From Bin5 sp965200685 (lineage in GTDB: Bacteria; Chloroflexota; Anaerolineae; Caldilineales; Caldilineaceae): 64,000 nt of DNA. The notes beneath the pieces are model-generated. The model had not been told where the DNA came from and searched no databases. It was given only the letters and a program-made list of their open reading frames with translations. Of this stretch, positions 49,333 through 57,030 are shown one piece after another (the stretch's first letter is position 1; every line of letters begins with the position of its first letter). The position numbers were made by a program, and so were the translations under genes. The DNA is taken from the NCBI GenBank assembly GCA_965200685.1, contig OZ241379.1, positions 3,038,001-3,102,000 of the forward strand, written 5' to 3'.

Positions 49333-49812
49333 TCATGAGGTGCCTTTATCAACAGGTTCTGTCGTTTCCGAAATCTGGATATCCGAGTCCGCAGCTTGGC
49401 TGAGGCCGAGCAGATAGGAAGTGGTGACACTCACCACCACAAGAAATACCCCCAGATCGAAAATTATCGGTGTGCCTATATCCCATTGGCCCAGTAAGGG
49501 AATGGATAACGCCAACCACACACCTTTGAAGAAAATCCCTTCCAGTAGTCCAACGATTCCAGAACAGATGGCAAGGGCCAGCCCGAGGCCAATCGTACTG
49601 TTCAGGTACGGGCCTACAGCGTGGCGGACCGTATCATGCCCTCGGCTCAAGATCAGCAACTCAAAGGCAGCTGCGGCCATCAGGCCAGCGATGAATCCGC
49701 CACCGGGTAGATCATGACCACGTAGCAGTAGGAACAGAGCCAGAAACAGTAACACAGGTGTGAGTATGCGATTCAGCAAGCGGAGATAGAGTTCTGTCAT
49801 GTTTAACTGCAA
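49333..49812 (-). CDS. mrpB: Mrp antiporter subunit B
   Basis: A 159-residue subunit with four hydrophobic segments. LRGHDLPGGGFIAGLMAAAA near 28-47 is the MrpB signature. It exists as a separate gene after mrpA, the seven-gene (group 1) organisation. The gap to mrpA is 56 bases. Confidence 0.94.
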   Translation of the reverse strand: MQLNMTELYLRLLNRILTPVLLFLALFLLLRGHDLPGGGFIAGLMAAAAFELLILSRGHDTVRHAVGPYLNSTIGLGLALAICSGIVGLLEGIFFKGVWLALSIPLLGQWDIGTPIIFDLGVFLVVVSVTTSYLLGLSQAADSDIQISETTEPVDKGTS

Positions 49813-49868
49813 GGGCGTGTGGTCGGCAACTGCAATGGTCGGTATGGGAGTGGAATCCGAGCCATCCT

Positions 49869-52271
49869 TTACTCCTGTTCGTCCTGCTGGTTTTCCCTGG
49901 CCACAGGTGCCTGGTTCTTGATTTTTTCATTGTGTATCGGTAGATGCACCCGGGGTGCATTCAGTAAGGCATAGCCGCCGAGGGCCGCCAGGGCGAGAAC
50001 TGTGATTTCAGCCATTGTATCAAAGCCGCGAAAATCCACCAGAATCACATTGACCACATTGGCTCCATGGCCGCCAGGTACAGCGTTTTCCAGAAAATAT
50101 CCGCTGATGGACTGTGTAGTCTGTATGGCTTCGCTGCTGTTGAACAGCACAAGGAAGAAGCCGAATACACCGGCAGCTAAGGCTACCAGTATATTGCGTA
50201 TCTGTTTGACTCTCTGCATGGGTGGACGTACATCTGGCGGTAATTTGGTGAAAACCAGCACGAGCAGAACGACGGTGAGTACCTCAACGAGCAACTGGGT
50301 CAATGCCAGGTCCGGCGCACTGTAGAAGATGTAAAACAGGGTCACGGTGACGCCAACAACGCCTAAGCTGATGATTGCGCTCAATCGGGTGCGGGCTCGC
50401 GTGGTAGCGTACGCGGATACGACTGTCAGCAAAATCAAAATCGTATCCGGTGCTTCTAGGGGTGCTGCTGTGGCCGGCCTCAGGTCATTCAGTGTGATAT
50501 GGCCGAGAGCTGCTAACACTGGCACGAAGGCAGCCAGCAGTACGATGGCCACCTGGGTAGCCAGAGTATAGCCCTGGGAAAAGCGGGCGATGATCTGGGC
50601 CCAGCCGTACAAGCCGTTCAAGGCTCTCTGGAAGATGACGACGCCGCGTAGCCCATCAGGGAGTCTGCTCAGTGCTCGGCGGAGTATATCCCTGCTGCGA
50701 AACAGCCCGAAACCAATGGTGATCACGAGCAGGCTTGTCAGCAAGGCCGGCGTTATCCCGTGCCAGAGAGACAGAGTCTTTGTCACAGGTTCAGCGGAGA
50801 TGGCGGAGACTGCCGGGTTGATCAGGGCAGCCAGTGGTTGTAACATAAATGGTACTGCTATGCCGACCCCCACCAATAGGAGCGGTGCGGCCACGAAAGG
50901 TATGGCCGGCGTATGGTGGACTGCGGGTAATTGCCCTTGCCCATCTCCACTGGTTTTCGGGCGTAAAAACACCTCCCACAGGAGGGTCAGGCTGTAGGCG
51001 ACGAAAAACATACTTGCTACCACTGTAGCCCCAAACGCGATCCAGCCGGCCAGTTCTCCATGCTCACCGATGTCAATGAAGGCATCTAGCAAAGCCTCTT
51101 TGGTGACGAAGCCAAACAGAGGTGGGAACCCGGCCATGGATGCGCCGGCCAGTAGTGCTGCAGTGGAGGTGCCGGGCAATGTGTACCACAGGCCGGCGAG
51201 CCGCTGTAGATCTCTGGTGCCGGTTGCATGGTTGACGATGCCGGCTACCAGAAAGAGTGGTCCTTTGTAGAGAGCATGGGAGAGGATGCCGGCCACGACC
51301 GCAAGCAGGGCTGCCTCACTGCGGAAGGCGAGCAGGGTTGTGAAGATACCCAACTGGCTGACGGTCGCGTAGGCCAACAGGGCCTTCATATCCCACTGAC
51401 GGATGGCGAAGACTGCGCCTAGCAGCATTGTAAGGCCGCCGCTAATGAGGAGTGCCCACAGCCATAGAGGGCTGTCGCTGAAGGCTGGGTGTAGCCGGGC
51501 CAGTAGATAGATGCCGGCCTTCACCATTGTGGCCGAGTGCAAATACGCACTGGCCGGCGTCGGCGCAGCCATTGCACCGGGTAGCCACCAGTGAAAGGGA
51601 AACTGGGCAGACTTTGTAAACGCGGCCAGCAGAATCAGAATGAGAATCGCCGGATAGAGTGCTGAGTCGGTCAGGCCCGGGCGGCTGACGATTGCACTGA
51701 TGGTATACGTGCCGGCTTCTTGCCCCAGTAAAATCAGGCCTGCCAACAGAGCCAAGCCACCCCCACCCGTGACGATGAATGAATTGCGCGCGCCACCTCT
51801 AGCAGCTGCGGATTGATGGGTATAGCCGATGAGCAGATAGCTGGTGATGCTGGTGCCTTCCCAGAATACGAAGAGGGTCAGCAGATTGTCCGCCCAGACC
51901 AGGCCCAGCATGGAAGCCATGAATGTGAACAAGACCAGATAGAAATACCCCTGGCGTTCGTCGTCTTCCAAATAGTAGTGGGTGTAGAGAGCGACCACTG
52001 CACCGATGCCGGCGATAATCAGCCCAAAGAGTAGAGAAAGGCCATCAAGACGGAAGGAAAGAACCAGCCCTAGACTGTCGATCCAGCGATATTCTTCGCT
52101 GTGAACCGTGGTCCAGTAGCCGGTGGTTGGTAGCTGACTGCTGACCTGCCAGCCAGTGACTGCCAAGGGGGGGAGCGCGGCAAGCCACCCAGCCCAAGTA
52201 TGCCGCTGCGGTCGTAACAGATAGAGGATCAATCCGCTTGTCAGCAAAAGGCCAATGGACGCCGCTAACAT
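49869..52271 (-). CDS. mrpA: Mrp antiporter subunit A
   Basis: An 800-residue NuoL-like subunit, first gene of the mrp operon. The antiporter core has QFPFHWWLPGAMAAPTPASA near 225-245 and YLHSATMVKAGIYLLARL just after. The C-terminal additions typical of MrpA follow: FYSAPDLALTQLLVEVLTVV near 650 and NVVNVILVDFRGFDTMAEIT near 745. The group expels Na+ and supports pH and salt tolerance. The segment near residue 40-60 (SSQLPTTGYWTTVHSEE) is encoded by CCAGTAGCCGG/CCAGCCAGTG DNA that resembles the dispersed repeats. Confidence 0.95.
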   Translation of the reverse strand: MLAASIGLLLTSGLILYLLRPQRHTWAGWLAALPPLAVTGWQVSSQLPTTGYWTTVHSEEYRWIDSLGLVLSFRLDGLSLLFGLIIAGIGAVVALYTHYYLEDDERQGYFYLVLFTFMASMLGLVWADNLLTLFVFWEGTSITSYLLIGYTHQSAAARGGARNSFIVTGGGGLALLAGLILLGQEAGTYTISAIVSRPGLTDSALYPAILILILLAAFTKSAQFPFHWWLPGAMAAPTPASAYLHSATMVKAGIYLLARLHPAFSDSPLWLWALLISGGLTMLLGAVFAIRQWDMKALLAYATVSQLGIFTTLLAFRSEAALLAVVAGILSHALYKGPLFLVAGIVNHATGTRDLQRLAGLWYTLPGTSTAALLAGASMAGFPPLFGFVTKEALLDAFIDIGEHGELAGWIAFGATVVASMFFVAYSLTLLWEVFLRPKTSGDGQGQLPAVHHTPAIPFVAAPLLLVGVGIAVPFMLQPLAALINPAVSAISAEPVTKTLSLWHGITPALLTSLLVITIGFGLFRSRDILRRALSRLPDGLRGVVIFQRALNGLYGWAQIIARFSQGYTLATQVAIVLLAAFVPVLAALGHITLNDLRPATAAPLEAPDTILILLTVVSAYATTRARTRLSAIISLGVVGVTVTLFYIFYSAPDLALTQLLVEVLTVVLLVLVFTKLPPDVRPPMQRVKQIRNILVALAAGVFGFFLVLFNSSEAIQTTQSISGYFLENAVPGGHGANVVNVILVDFRGFDTMAEITVLALAALGGYALLNAPRVHLPIHNEKIKNQAPVARENQQDEQE

Positions 52272-52388
52272 AAATTCTCGCTTTGGCTCTTCGGTGAAGA
52301 GTAGATGGTGTCCATATGACAGATTTTATCACTTTCTAGGGTGATGTCGTAAATATTCAAATGAGAAAGCGGTTAGGGTAAAGTTTTG

Positions 52389-52414
52389 TCAGGGTGGGGT
52401 CAAACCCACCCTGA
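52389..52414. terminator. Perfect inverted repeat between yccF and mrpA
   Basis: TCAGGGTGGG (52389-52398) and CCCACCCTGA (52405-52414) form a 10-bp GC-rich stem with a 6-base loop. It sits 29 bases after the yccF stop. The minus-strand sequence after it (CAAAACTTT) is only weakly T-rich, so it may be an imperfect terminator or an operator before mrpA. Confidence 0.5.
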
Positions 52415-52442
52415 TATAGAGGAGCACAGAGATTCAAACAAT

Positions 52443-52811
52443 CTACTGGAGATCTCGCCCGAAGGGAAAGAGAGATAGCGGAATCAGTTTGATGTGCTGT
52501 TTGGCGAAGGGAATTCCGACAATTGTGACCGTCAGAATCAACGCAGAGATCAGATGTGCCAGCATGATCTCCCAACCGAACAGCACGATCCATACCACAT
52601 TAAAGAGAACCCGTAATATGCTATTGGCATGTTCCCTTTCGACAACCTCCTTGCCAAAAGGTGCGAGGATGGCGACGCCGAGCTTGATTGATTGCAGGCC
52701 GAAGGGAATGCCGATGACTGTGAGACACAGTACCAGACCCCCGATGAAATACACCAGCGCAGCGCACAGCCCGCCGAAGATGAACCACACAATATTGCCG
52801 ATTGTACCCAT
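52443..52811 (-). CDS. yccF: YccF-family inner membrane protein
   Basis: A 122-residue protein with two similar halves, each with hydrophobic helices followed by a conserved turn: LVLCLTVIGIPFGLQSIKLG near 26-45 and LILTVTIVGIPFAKQHIKL near 90. This duplicated IGIPFG pattern is characteristic of the YccF (DUF307) family. Function is not established. It stands alone between the gdh and mrp genes. Confidence 0.88.
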   Translation of the reverse strand: MGTIGNIVWFIFGGLCAALVYFIGGLVLCLTVIGIPFGLQSIKLGVAILAPFGKEVVEREHANSILRVLFNVVWIVLFGWEIMLAHLISALILTVTIVGIPFAKQHIKLIPLSLFPFGRDLQ

Positions 52812-52913
52812 TTCTCACCCCGTTTGTGAATGACTGTACGGATAGACGTCTCTTGGGCAGCCCTATGTGGTCTGTCCGAACCGGCCCGCCGGCGAGGCTG
52901 CATTCTCTAGCGG

Positions 52914-54422
52914 CTATGGATAGATGCCCCGGTACTTCACTGCATTCACAATCCGCTGGATAGCGATTGTGTAGGCTGCTGTCCGCAAATCGTAGTCTGT
53001 CTGCAGGGTGGTGGCTAGGACATCATCCAGATTGTCCAGCAGCTTCCGTTTCATCTGATGCCGGATCTCGCTTTCATCCCAGGAAAAGGCCTGCAAGTCC
53101 TGCACCCATTCAAAGTAACTGACCACAACACCACCGGCATTACAGAGAATATCCGGGATGATCATGATGCCCTTCTCCTCCAGAATCTGGTCAGCTTCTG
53201 GTGTTGTCGGCCCGTTGGCTCCTTCGGCGATGACCTTGGCACGGATTCTGTCCGCGTTCTCTTTGGTGATCTGCCCCTCCAGTGCTGCCGGAACCAGCAC
53301 ATCTACATCTAGTTCCAGGAGTTCTTCGTTGGTCAAAGACTCTGCGCCCGGATAGCCGACGACCATGCCTGTCTCTTCCTCATAACGCTTCAGATGGCGT
53401 GGGTCCAGGCCTCGCTCGTCATACACCGCGCCGTTTACATCACTGACAGCCACGACTTTCGCCCCCCGTTCGTGCATGGTGCGGGCAGTCCAACTGCCGA
53501 CATTGCCGAACCCCTGGATGGCAATCGTTGTATCTTCCAGACGAATCCCAAGACGCTGGCGCAGCAAAGATCTAGTCACGTATGTGATGCCCAGGCCGGT
53601 GGCATATTCCCGTCCGGCCGAGCCACCCACGGCCAAGGGCTTGCCGGTTGTCACAGCCGGCACAGAATAGCCTCTGTGCATGGAGTAGGTGTCCATGACC
53701 CAGGCCATCACTTGTGCATTTGTGCCCACATCCGGCGCGGGGATATCCATCTCCGGCCCGATGAAGAGACTGATCTCTGTGGTGTAGCGACGGGTCATCG
53801 CCTGTAGCTCCTTTTCGGAGAGCTCTTTTGGATCCACGACCACACCGCCTTTGGCACCGCCATAGGGCAGATTCATCAGCGCACATTTCCACGTCATCCA
53901 CATGGCCAAAGCGCGGGATTCATCCAAAGTTACATCAGGATGATAGCGGATCCCGCCTTTTGTCGGGCCCAACGCTGTGTTGTGATGCACCCGGAATCCG
54001 CTGAACATGCGGATATTGCCATCATCCATTACCACGGGAAAGTGAACGATCAGTTCCCGACGGGGCCTCATCAGGTACTCACGCATATCGTCATCAAGAT
54101 GCATGATTTCTGCGACCCGGTATAGTTGTTCCTGGGCTACGGAGTATGCACTGGCGTGGTGAAAGACAGCAGGTGGTTGTACTGCCGCTGATGCCGCATG
54201 GGAGATCGAAGGAAAATGCTGCGGACAGACAGTGAAATTGTCTCCGAATGGCTCAGAGGGTGCCTGGACCAATCCCGTGTCGTAGGAAGAGGGCACTTCA
54301 ACGGTTGTAGAGTCAGGGACTGTAGCGATTGGACCGTTTGTTGAGGAGTGCGAATTCAACTGTTCATCTGACACGCATGCGCCCTTTATGGGAAGATTGG
54401 AGATCGGTGGTTTTTTCGTCAT
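52914..54422 (-). CDS. gdhA: Glutamate dehydrogenase (Glu/Leu/Phe/Val family)
   Basis: A 502-residue oxidative deaminase. The ATG at 54422 follows AAAGGAA. The first 85 residues are a low-complexity extension not usual for the family. The catalytic core contains GPTKGGIRYHPDVTLDES near 141, the active-site lysine in MNLPYGGAKGGVVVDP near 172, IAIQGFGNVGSWTA near 297 (NAD(P) fold) and VIAEGANGPTTPEA near 397. It interconverts glutamate with 2-oxoglutarate and ammonia. A strong minus-strand promoter lies 80-105 bases upstream. Confidence 0.94.
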   Translation of the reverse strand: MTKKPPISNLPIKGACVSDEQLNSHSSTNGPIATVPDSTTVEVPSSYDTGLVQAPSEPFGDNFTVCPQHFPSISHAASAAVQPPAVFHHASAYSVAQEQLYRVAEIMHLDDDMREYLMRPRRELIVHFPVVMDDGNIRMFSGFRVHHNTALGPTKGGIRYHPDVTLDESRALAMWMTWKCALMNLPYGGAKGGVVVDPKELSEKELQAMTRRYTTEISLFIGPEMDIPAPDVGTNAQVMAWVMDTYSMHRGYSVPAVTTGKPLAVGGSAGREYATGLGITYVTRSLLRQRLGIRLEDTTIAIQGFGNVGSWTARTMHERGAKVVAVSDVNGAVYDERGLDPRHLKRYEEETGMVVGYPGAESLTNEELLELDVDVLVPAALEGQITKENADRIRAKVIAEGANGPTTPEADQILEEKGIMIIPDILCNAGGVVVSYFEWVQDLQAFSWDESEIRHQMKRKLLDNLDDVLATTLQTDYDLRTAAYTIAIQRIVNAVKYRGIYP

Positions 54423-54499
54423 TGAAAAATTCCTTTTCTTGTAGTTCAGCCTCAATTGTCTGAGCCGTTACGATCTACAATGTACGAACGGCATCCATA

Positions 54500-54527
54500 A
54501 GTATATCACATGATCAGATGATTTCCA
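54500..54527 (-). promoter_or_regulatory. Promoter for glutamate dehydrogenase
   Basis: On the minus strand TGGAAA (54527-54522), a 16-base spacer and TGA-TATACT (box 54505-54500), an extended -10 promoter. Confidence 0.5.
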
Positions 54528-54624
54528 CGGTAGCATAGCATACAGAGTGCATAGCGATGATATCTGCGAAGAGACTGCCTGGCGCGGCTGTCGTTCGTTC
54601 CATGCTACAAATCTGCGAAAATGG

Positions 54625-54652
54625 TTGATAACCCACTGAATTGTGCTATACT
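54625..54652 (+). promoter_or_regulatory. Promoter for the small acidic protein
   Basis: TTGATA (54625-54630), a 16-base spacer and TATACT (54647-54652), leading to a start near 54659 and a leader of about 34 bases. Confidence 0.65.
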
Positions 54653-54692
54653 TCATTATATAGAGTTCGGTTGCCATAGGGGAGGAAGAGGA

Positions 54693-54998
54693 ATGACTAA
54701 GGTGCGCTGCCCTCAGGAGCACTGTAGCTTTTGGTTGAATGGTTGGTGTGATGCCAATGAAATCGAGTTGGACCTGGCAACTCTGTCCTGCATTACTTTT
54801 GATGAGATCGAAATCGTTGATGAACTGTTGGTCGTGGGGAATGGTGAGGACGACGAATTGGATATAGAATGGGAGGATGACGAGTCGATTTTTGAGGACG
54901 ACATGGACGAGAGGCTGTATGGGGTAGATGATGGCGATCCGGATCTCGATGATGATGAGGAGGATGTGCCGGAAGAGGAGGAGCTTTGGGGTTATTAA
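54693..54998 (+). CDS. Small acidic protein with N-terminal Cys motif (DUF1540-like)
   Basis: A 101-residue protein starting at 54693 behind GGAGGAAGAGG. Residues 1-35 contain four cysteines (VRCPQEHCSFWLNGWCDANE and a fourth near residue 32). This resembles DUF1540-type small metal-binding motifs. Residues 45-101 are almost entirely Asp/Glu, with no fixed fold expected. It has its own strong promoter and is followed by another independently promoted small gene. A metal- or nucleoid-related role is possible but is only an inference. Confidence 0.75.
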   Translation: MTKVRCPQEHCSFWLNGWCDANEIELDLATLSCITFDEIEIVDELLVVGNGEDDELDIEWEDDESIFEDDMDERLYGVDDGDPDLDDDEEDVPEEEELWGY

Positions 54999-55025
54999 GC
55001 GACCAAGGTCGGCTTTATTTTACAC

Positions 55026-55054
55026 TTGCACATCCCTGTTGTTTCTGGTATACT
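55026..55054 (+). promoter_or_regulatory. Promoter for the small basic membrane protein
   Basis: TTGCAC (55026-55031), a 17-base spacer and TATACT (55049-55054) in the context TGGTATACT, an extended -10. Confidence 0.6.
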
Positions 55055-55122
55055 CGTGTATAGTGGTTCATGGCGAATTTGACGACCAACGATCCATCAC
55101 GAAAAATAGAGGAGAAGCGACC

Positions 55123-55335
55123 ATGACCTTTAATATTGCTGTGCAGCACCGCAACAACCGCCGTCGTACTCACAGGAAACTACGGAGGCGTTCGGGATCT
55201 TTTTGGGAGATGCTGTCGGGCCGTAAATACGGGAAAAACAAATACAGCTCAAGATTTCTCATGGCCATGGCGGTGAGCATCATCAGCTCGATCAGTTTTC
55301 TCTGGGTACTCTTTTTGGTGATTATGTCGGGATAA
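55123..55335 (+). CDS. Small basic single-span membrane protein
   Basis: A 70-residue protein with start ATG at 55123 behind AGAGGAGAAG. The first 42 residues are very basic (HRNNRRRTHRKLRRRSG). The last 25 form one hydrophobic segment (FLMAMAVSIISSISFLWVLF). This is an N-in, C-out tail-anchor-like layout. I recognise no family. It overlaps nothing and has its own promoter. Its charge is opposite to that of the acidic protein encoded just upstream. Confidence 0.65.
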   Translation: MTFNIAVQHRNNRRRTHRKLRRRSGSFWEMLSGRKYGKNKYSSRFLMAMAVSIISSISFLWVLFLVIMSG

Positions 55336-55363
55336 GCGCGATGGCCATGAGCTATCCTACTGC

Positions 55364-56815
55364 TCACTGGTCAGATCCCAGGGTCAAGAGATAGGCGACG
55401 ACCGCATCTAGTTCTTCCGCAGTGAGCAGGGTGCCGAGATTCTCGGGCATTATGGGGAGACATGGCCCCGTTGGACATTCGGGAACAATAAACGCGCTCG
55501 GCATTAGGATCGACTCACGAATATACTCTTCTGCCGTATAGCCTTCAATACGACTGGCCGCCACTACGCCCATGTTGGTCTGGTCGGGGCCGAGATTGCT
55601 GGCCGCCTCCGGCAACCCGGGGGTAATATGGCAGGCATTACATCCGGTGTTTAGCATCGCGTTGATGGCTAGGTCGACCGTTTCTTGGGGCAGGTTGGAT
55701 GCGGAATCGGTGACTGTAATCACAATCATATCTTGATAGGCATCTCCTTCTAGGGCAATGTGCGCGCCGTCGGCAAACTGCAAGCGTAAGATGTGTTCGC
55801 CCGCTGCGAGGTCAAGGGAGGTAGTCAGTTGGCCGCCGCCGAAGTGGAGATGCTGTTCGTCATTGATGATCACTTCCCCTGCCGGCACGAAATCTGTATC
55901 CACCAGTATGTGAAAATGTCCGGCCCCTTGGTGAATTTCGCCGGATGGTTCGACCACCAGCCCTGTTGCCGCCATCACTACCTCAAGCGGCGATGAAATT
56001 GTCTCGCCATCTGTCGGCTGGACAAAGCGTACCGATGGCGAGGCTGCGTTCTCTTCCACGAGGACGGTAATCTCATCTTGGAACTGCTCACCTTCTAGCG
56101 CGATGTGTGCGCCATCGGCAAATTGTAGCCGCAGTGTGTGGTCGCCGGGTGGGAGCATCAATTCTGTCTCAATAGAGCCATCCCCGAAATGAAGGTGCTG
56201 TTCGTCATTGATGATCACTTCCCCTGCCGGCACGAAATCTGTATCCACCAGTATGTGCATATGACCCGCGCCTGGGTTGACTTCTCCAGAGGGTTGGACA
56301 ACTAGGCCCTCCGCACCCATCTTCACGACAGAAGTGGGCGGAATGATGGCATTGTTTGTCGGCTGACGAAAAAAGACCCGCTGGGCAACGGGTTCTGCAG
56401 CAGCCTCTGCTGTGGGTTTATCTTCTGTTTGGGCTTCGTCTGCCTCTGCTGCTGGTTCATCTTCTGTTTGGGCTTCGTCTGCCTCTGCTGTAGGTTCATC
56501 TTCTGTTTGGGCTTCGTCTGCCTCTGTTGTGGGTTCATCTTCTGTTTGGGCCTCATCAGCCTCTGCTGGTTCATCTTCTGTTTGGGCTTCGTCTGCCTCT
56601 GCTGTGGGTTCATCTTCTGTTTGGGCCTCATCAGCCTCTGCTGGTTCATCTTCTGTTTGGGATGCCGCTAGGGTTGCTGCCCGTTCCGCATCCCGGCTCG
56701 CTTTCAAATTCGCTTGGAATTCATTCACACCTATATTGACCACGTAAAAAAGAATGAGAACGCCCAAGATGGGGCCGCCCACTCGAATCAGGGGATGTAC
56801 GTTGTTCATTGACAC
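55364..56815 (-). CDS. Membrane-anchored protein with two DUF4399 domains and cytochrome c
   Basis: A 483-residue exported protein. A membrane anchor is at about 12-32 (GGPILGVLILFYVVNIGV). A linker of seven 12-13-residue repeats (QTEDEP..EADEA) spans residues 53-141. Two DUF4399-like domains follow (about 145-255 and 262-370), each holding ILVDTDFVPAGEVIINDEQH and LRLQFADGAHIALEG. A C-terminal cytochrome c (heme motif CNACH near 397, probable Met ligand in PIMPENLG near 456) is fused. DUF4399 domains occur in periplasmic proteins of unclear role. The protein probably carries electrons outside the membrane, the linker acting as a charged spacer. Confidence 0.88.
   Translation of the reverse strand: MSMNNVHPLIRVGGPILGVLILFYVVNIGVNEFQANLKASRDAERAATLAASQTEDEPAEADEAQTEDEPTAEADEAQTEDEPAEADEAQTEDEPTTEADEAQTEDEPTAEADEAQTEDEPAAEADEAQTEDKPTAEAAAEPVAQRVFFRQPTNNAIIPPTSVVKMGAEGLVVQPSGEVNPGAGHMHILVDTDFVPAGEVIINDEQHLHFGDGSIETELMLPPGDHTLRLQFADGAHIALEGEQFQDEITVLVEENAASPSVRFVQPTDGETISSPLEVVMAATGLVVEPSGEIHQGAGHFHILVDTDFVPAGEVIINDEQHLHFGGGQLTTSLDLAAGEHILRLQFADGAHIALEGDAYQDMIVITVTDSASNLPQETVDLAINAMLNTGCNACHITPGLPEAASNLGPDQTNMGVVAASRIEGYTAEEYIRESILMPSAFIVPECPTGPCLPIMPENLGTLLTAEELDAVVAYLLTLGSDQ
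56393..56659 (-). repeat. Coding tandem repeat, 7 units of 36/39 bp
   Basis: The units code for QTEDEP(A or TA/TT/AA)EADEA. The 36- and 39-bp forms differ by one codon and alternate irregularly, and the last unit has diverged (QTEDKP). Copy number is expected to vary by slippage. Confidence 0.9.
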
Positions 56816-56902
56816 GCTCCATCTGCGTGATAGCTGTTCGGGAAAAAAGTGATTGGGTTTTCAGTCGTTATAGCCATCAAACTTCACCCATTGCTGACAG
56901 GC

Positions 56903-56932
56903 ATTATACTGGTTTCAAACTGGTTAAGGCAA
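56903..56932 (-). promoter_or_regulatory. Promoter for the cytochrome c / DUF4399 gene
   Basis: On the minus strand a perfect TATAAT (56908-56903) follows TTGCCT (56932-56927) at 18 bases. The predicted leader is about 80 bases. Confidence 0.5.
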
Positions 56933-57030
56933 GTGAGAGATCATTCGTTTTGCATATTTTCCTCAATCGCGGCGCAATGATTCCCCGCTGCCTCAGGATT
57001 CTCTGGTGCAATGGCCACAGGTCACTGGGC

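Noticed and set aside
56323..56739. Low-complexity frames antisense or shifted over the acidic repeat
   Set aside because: They merely read the 36/39-bp repeat in other frames.
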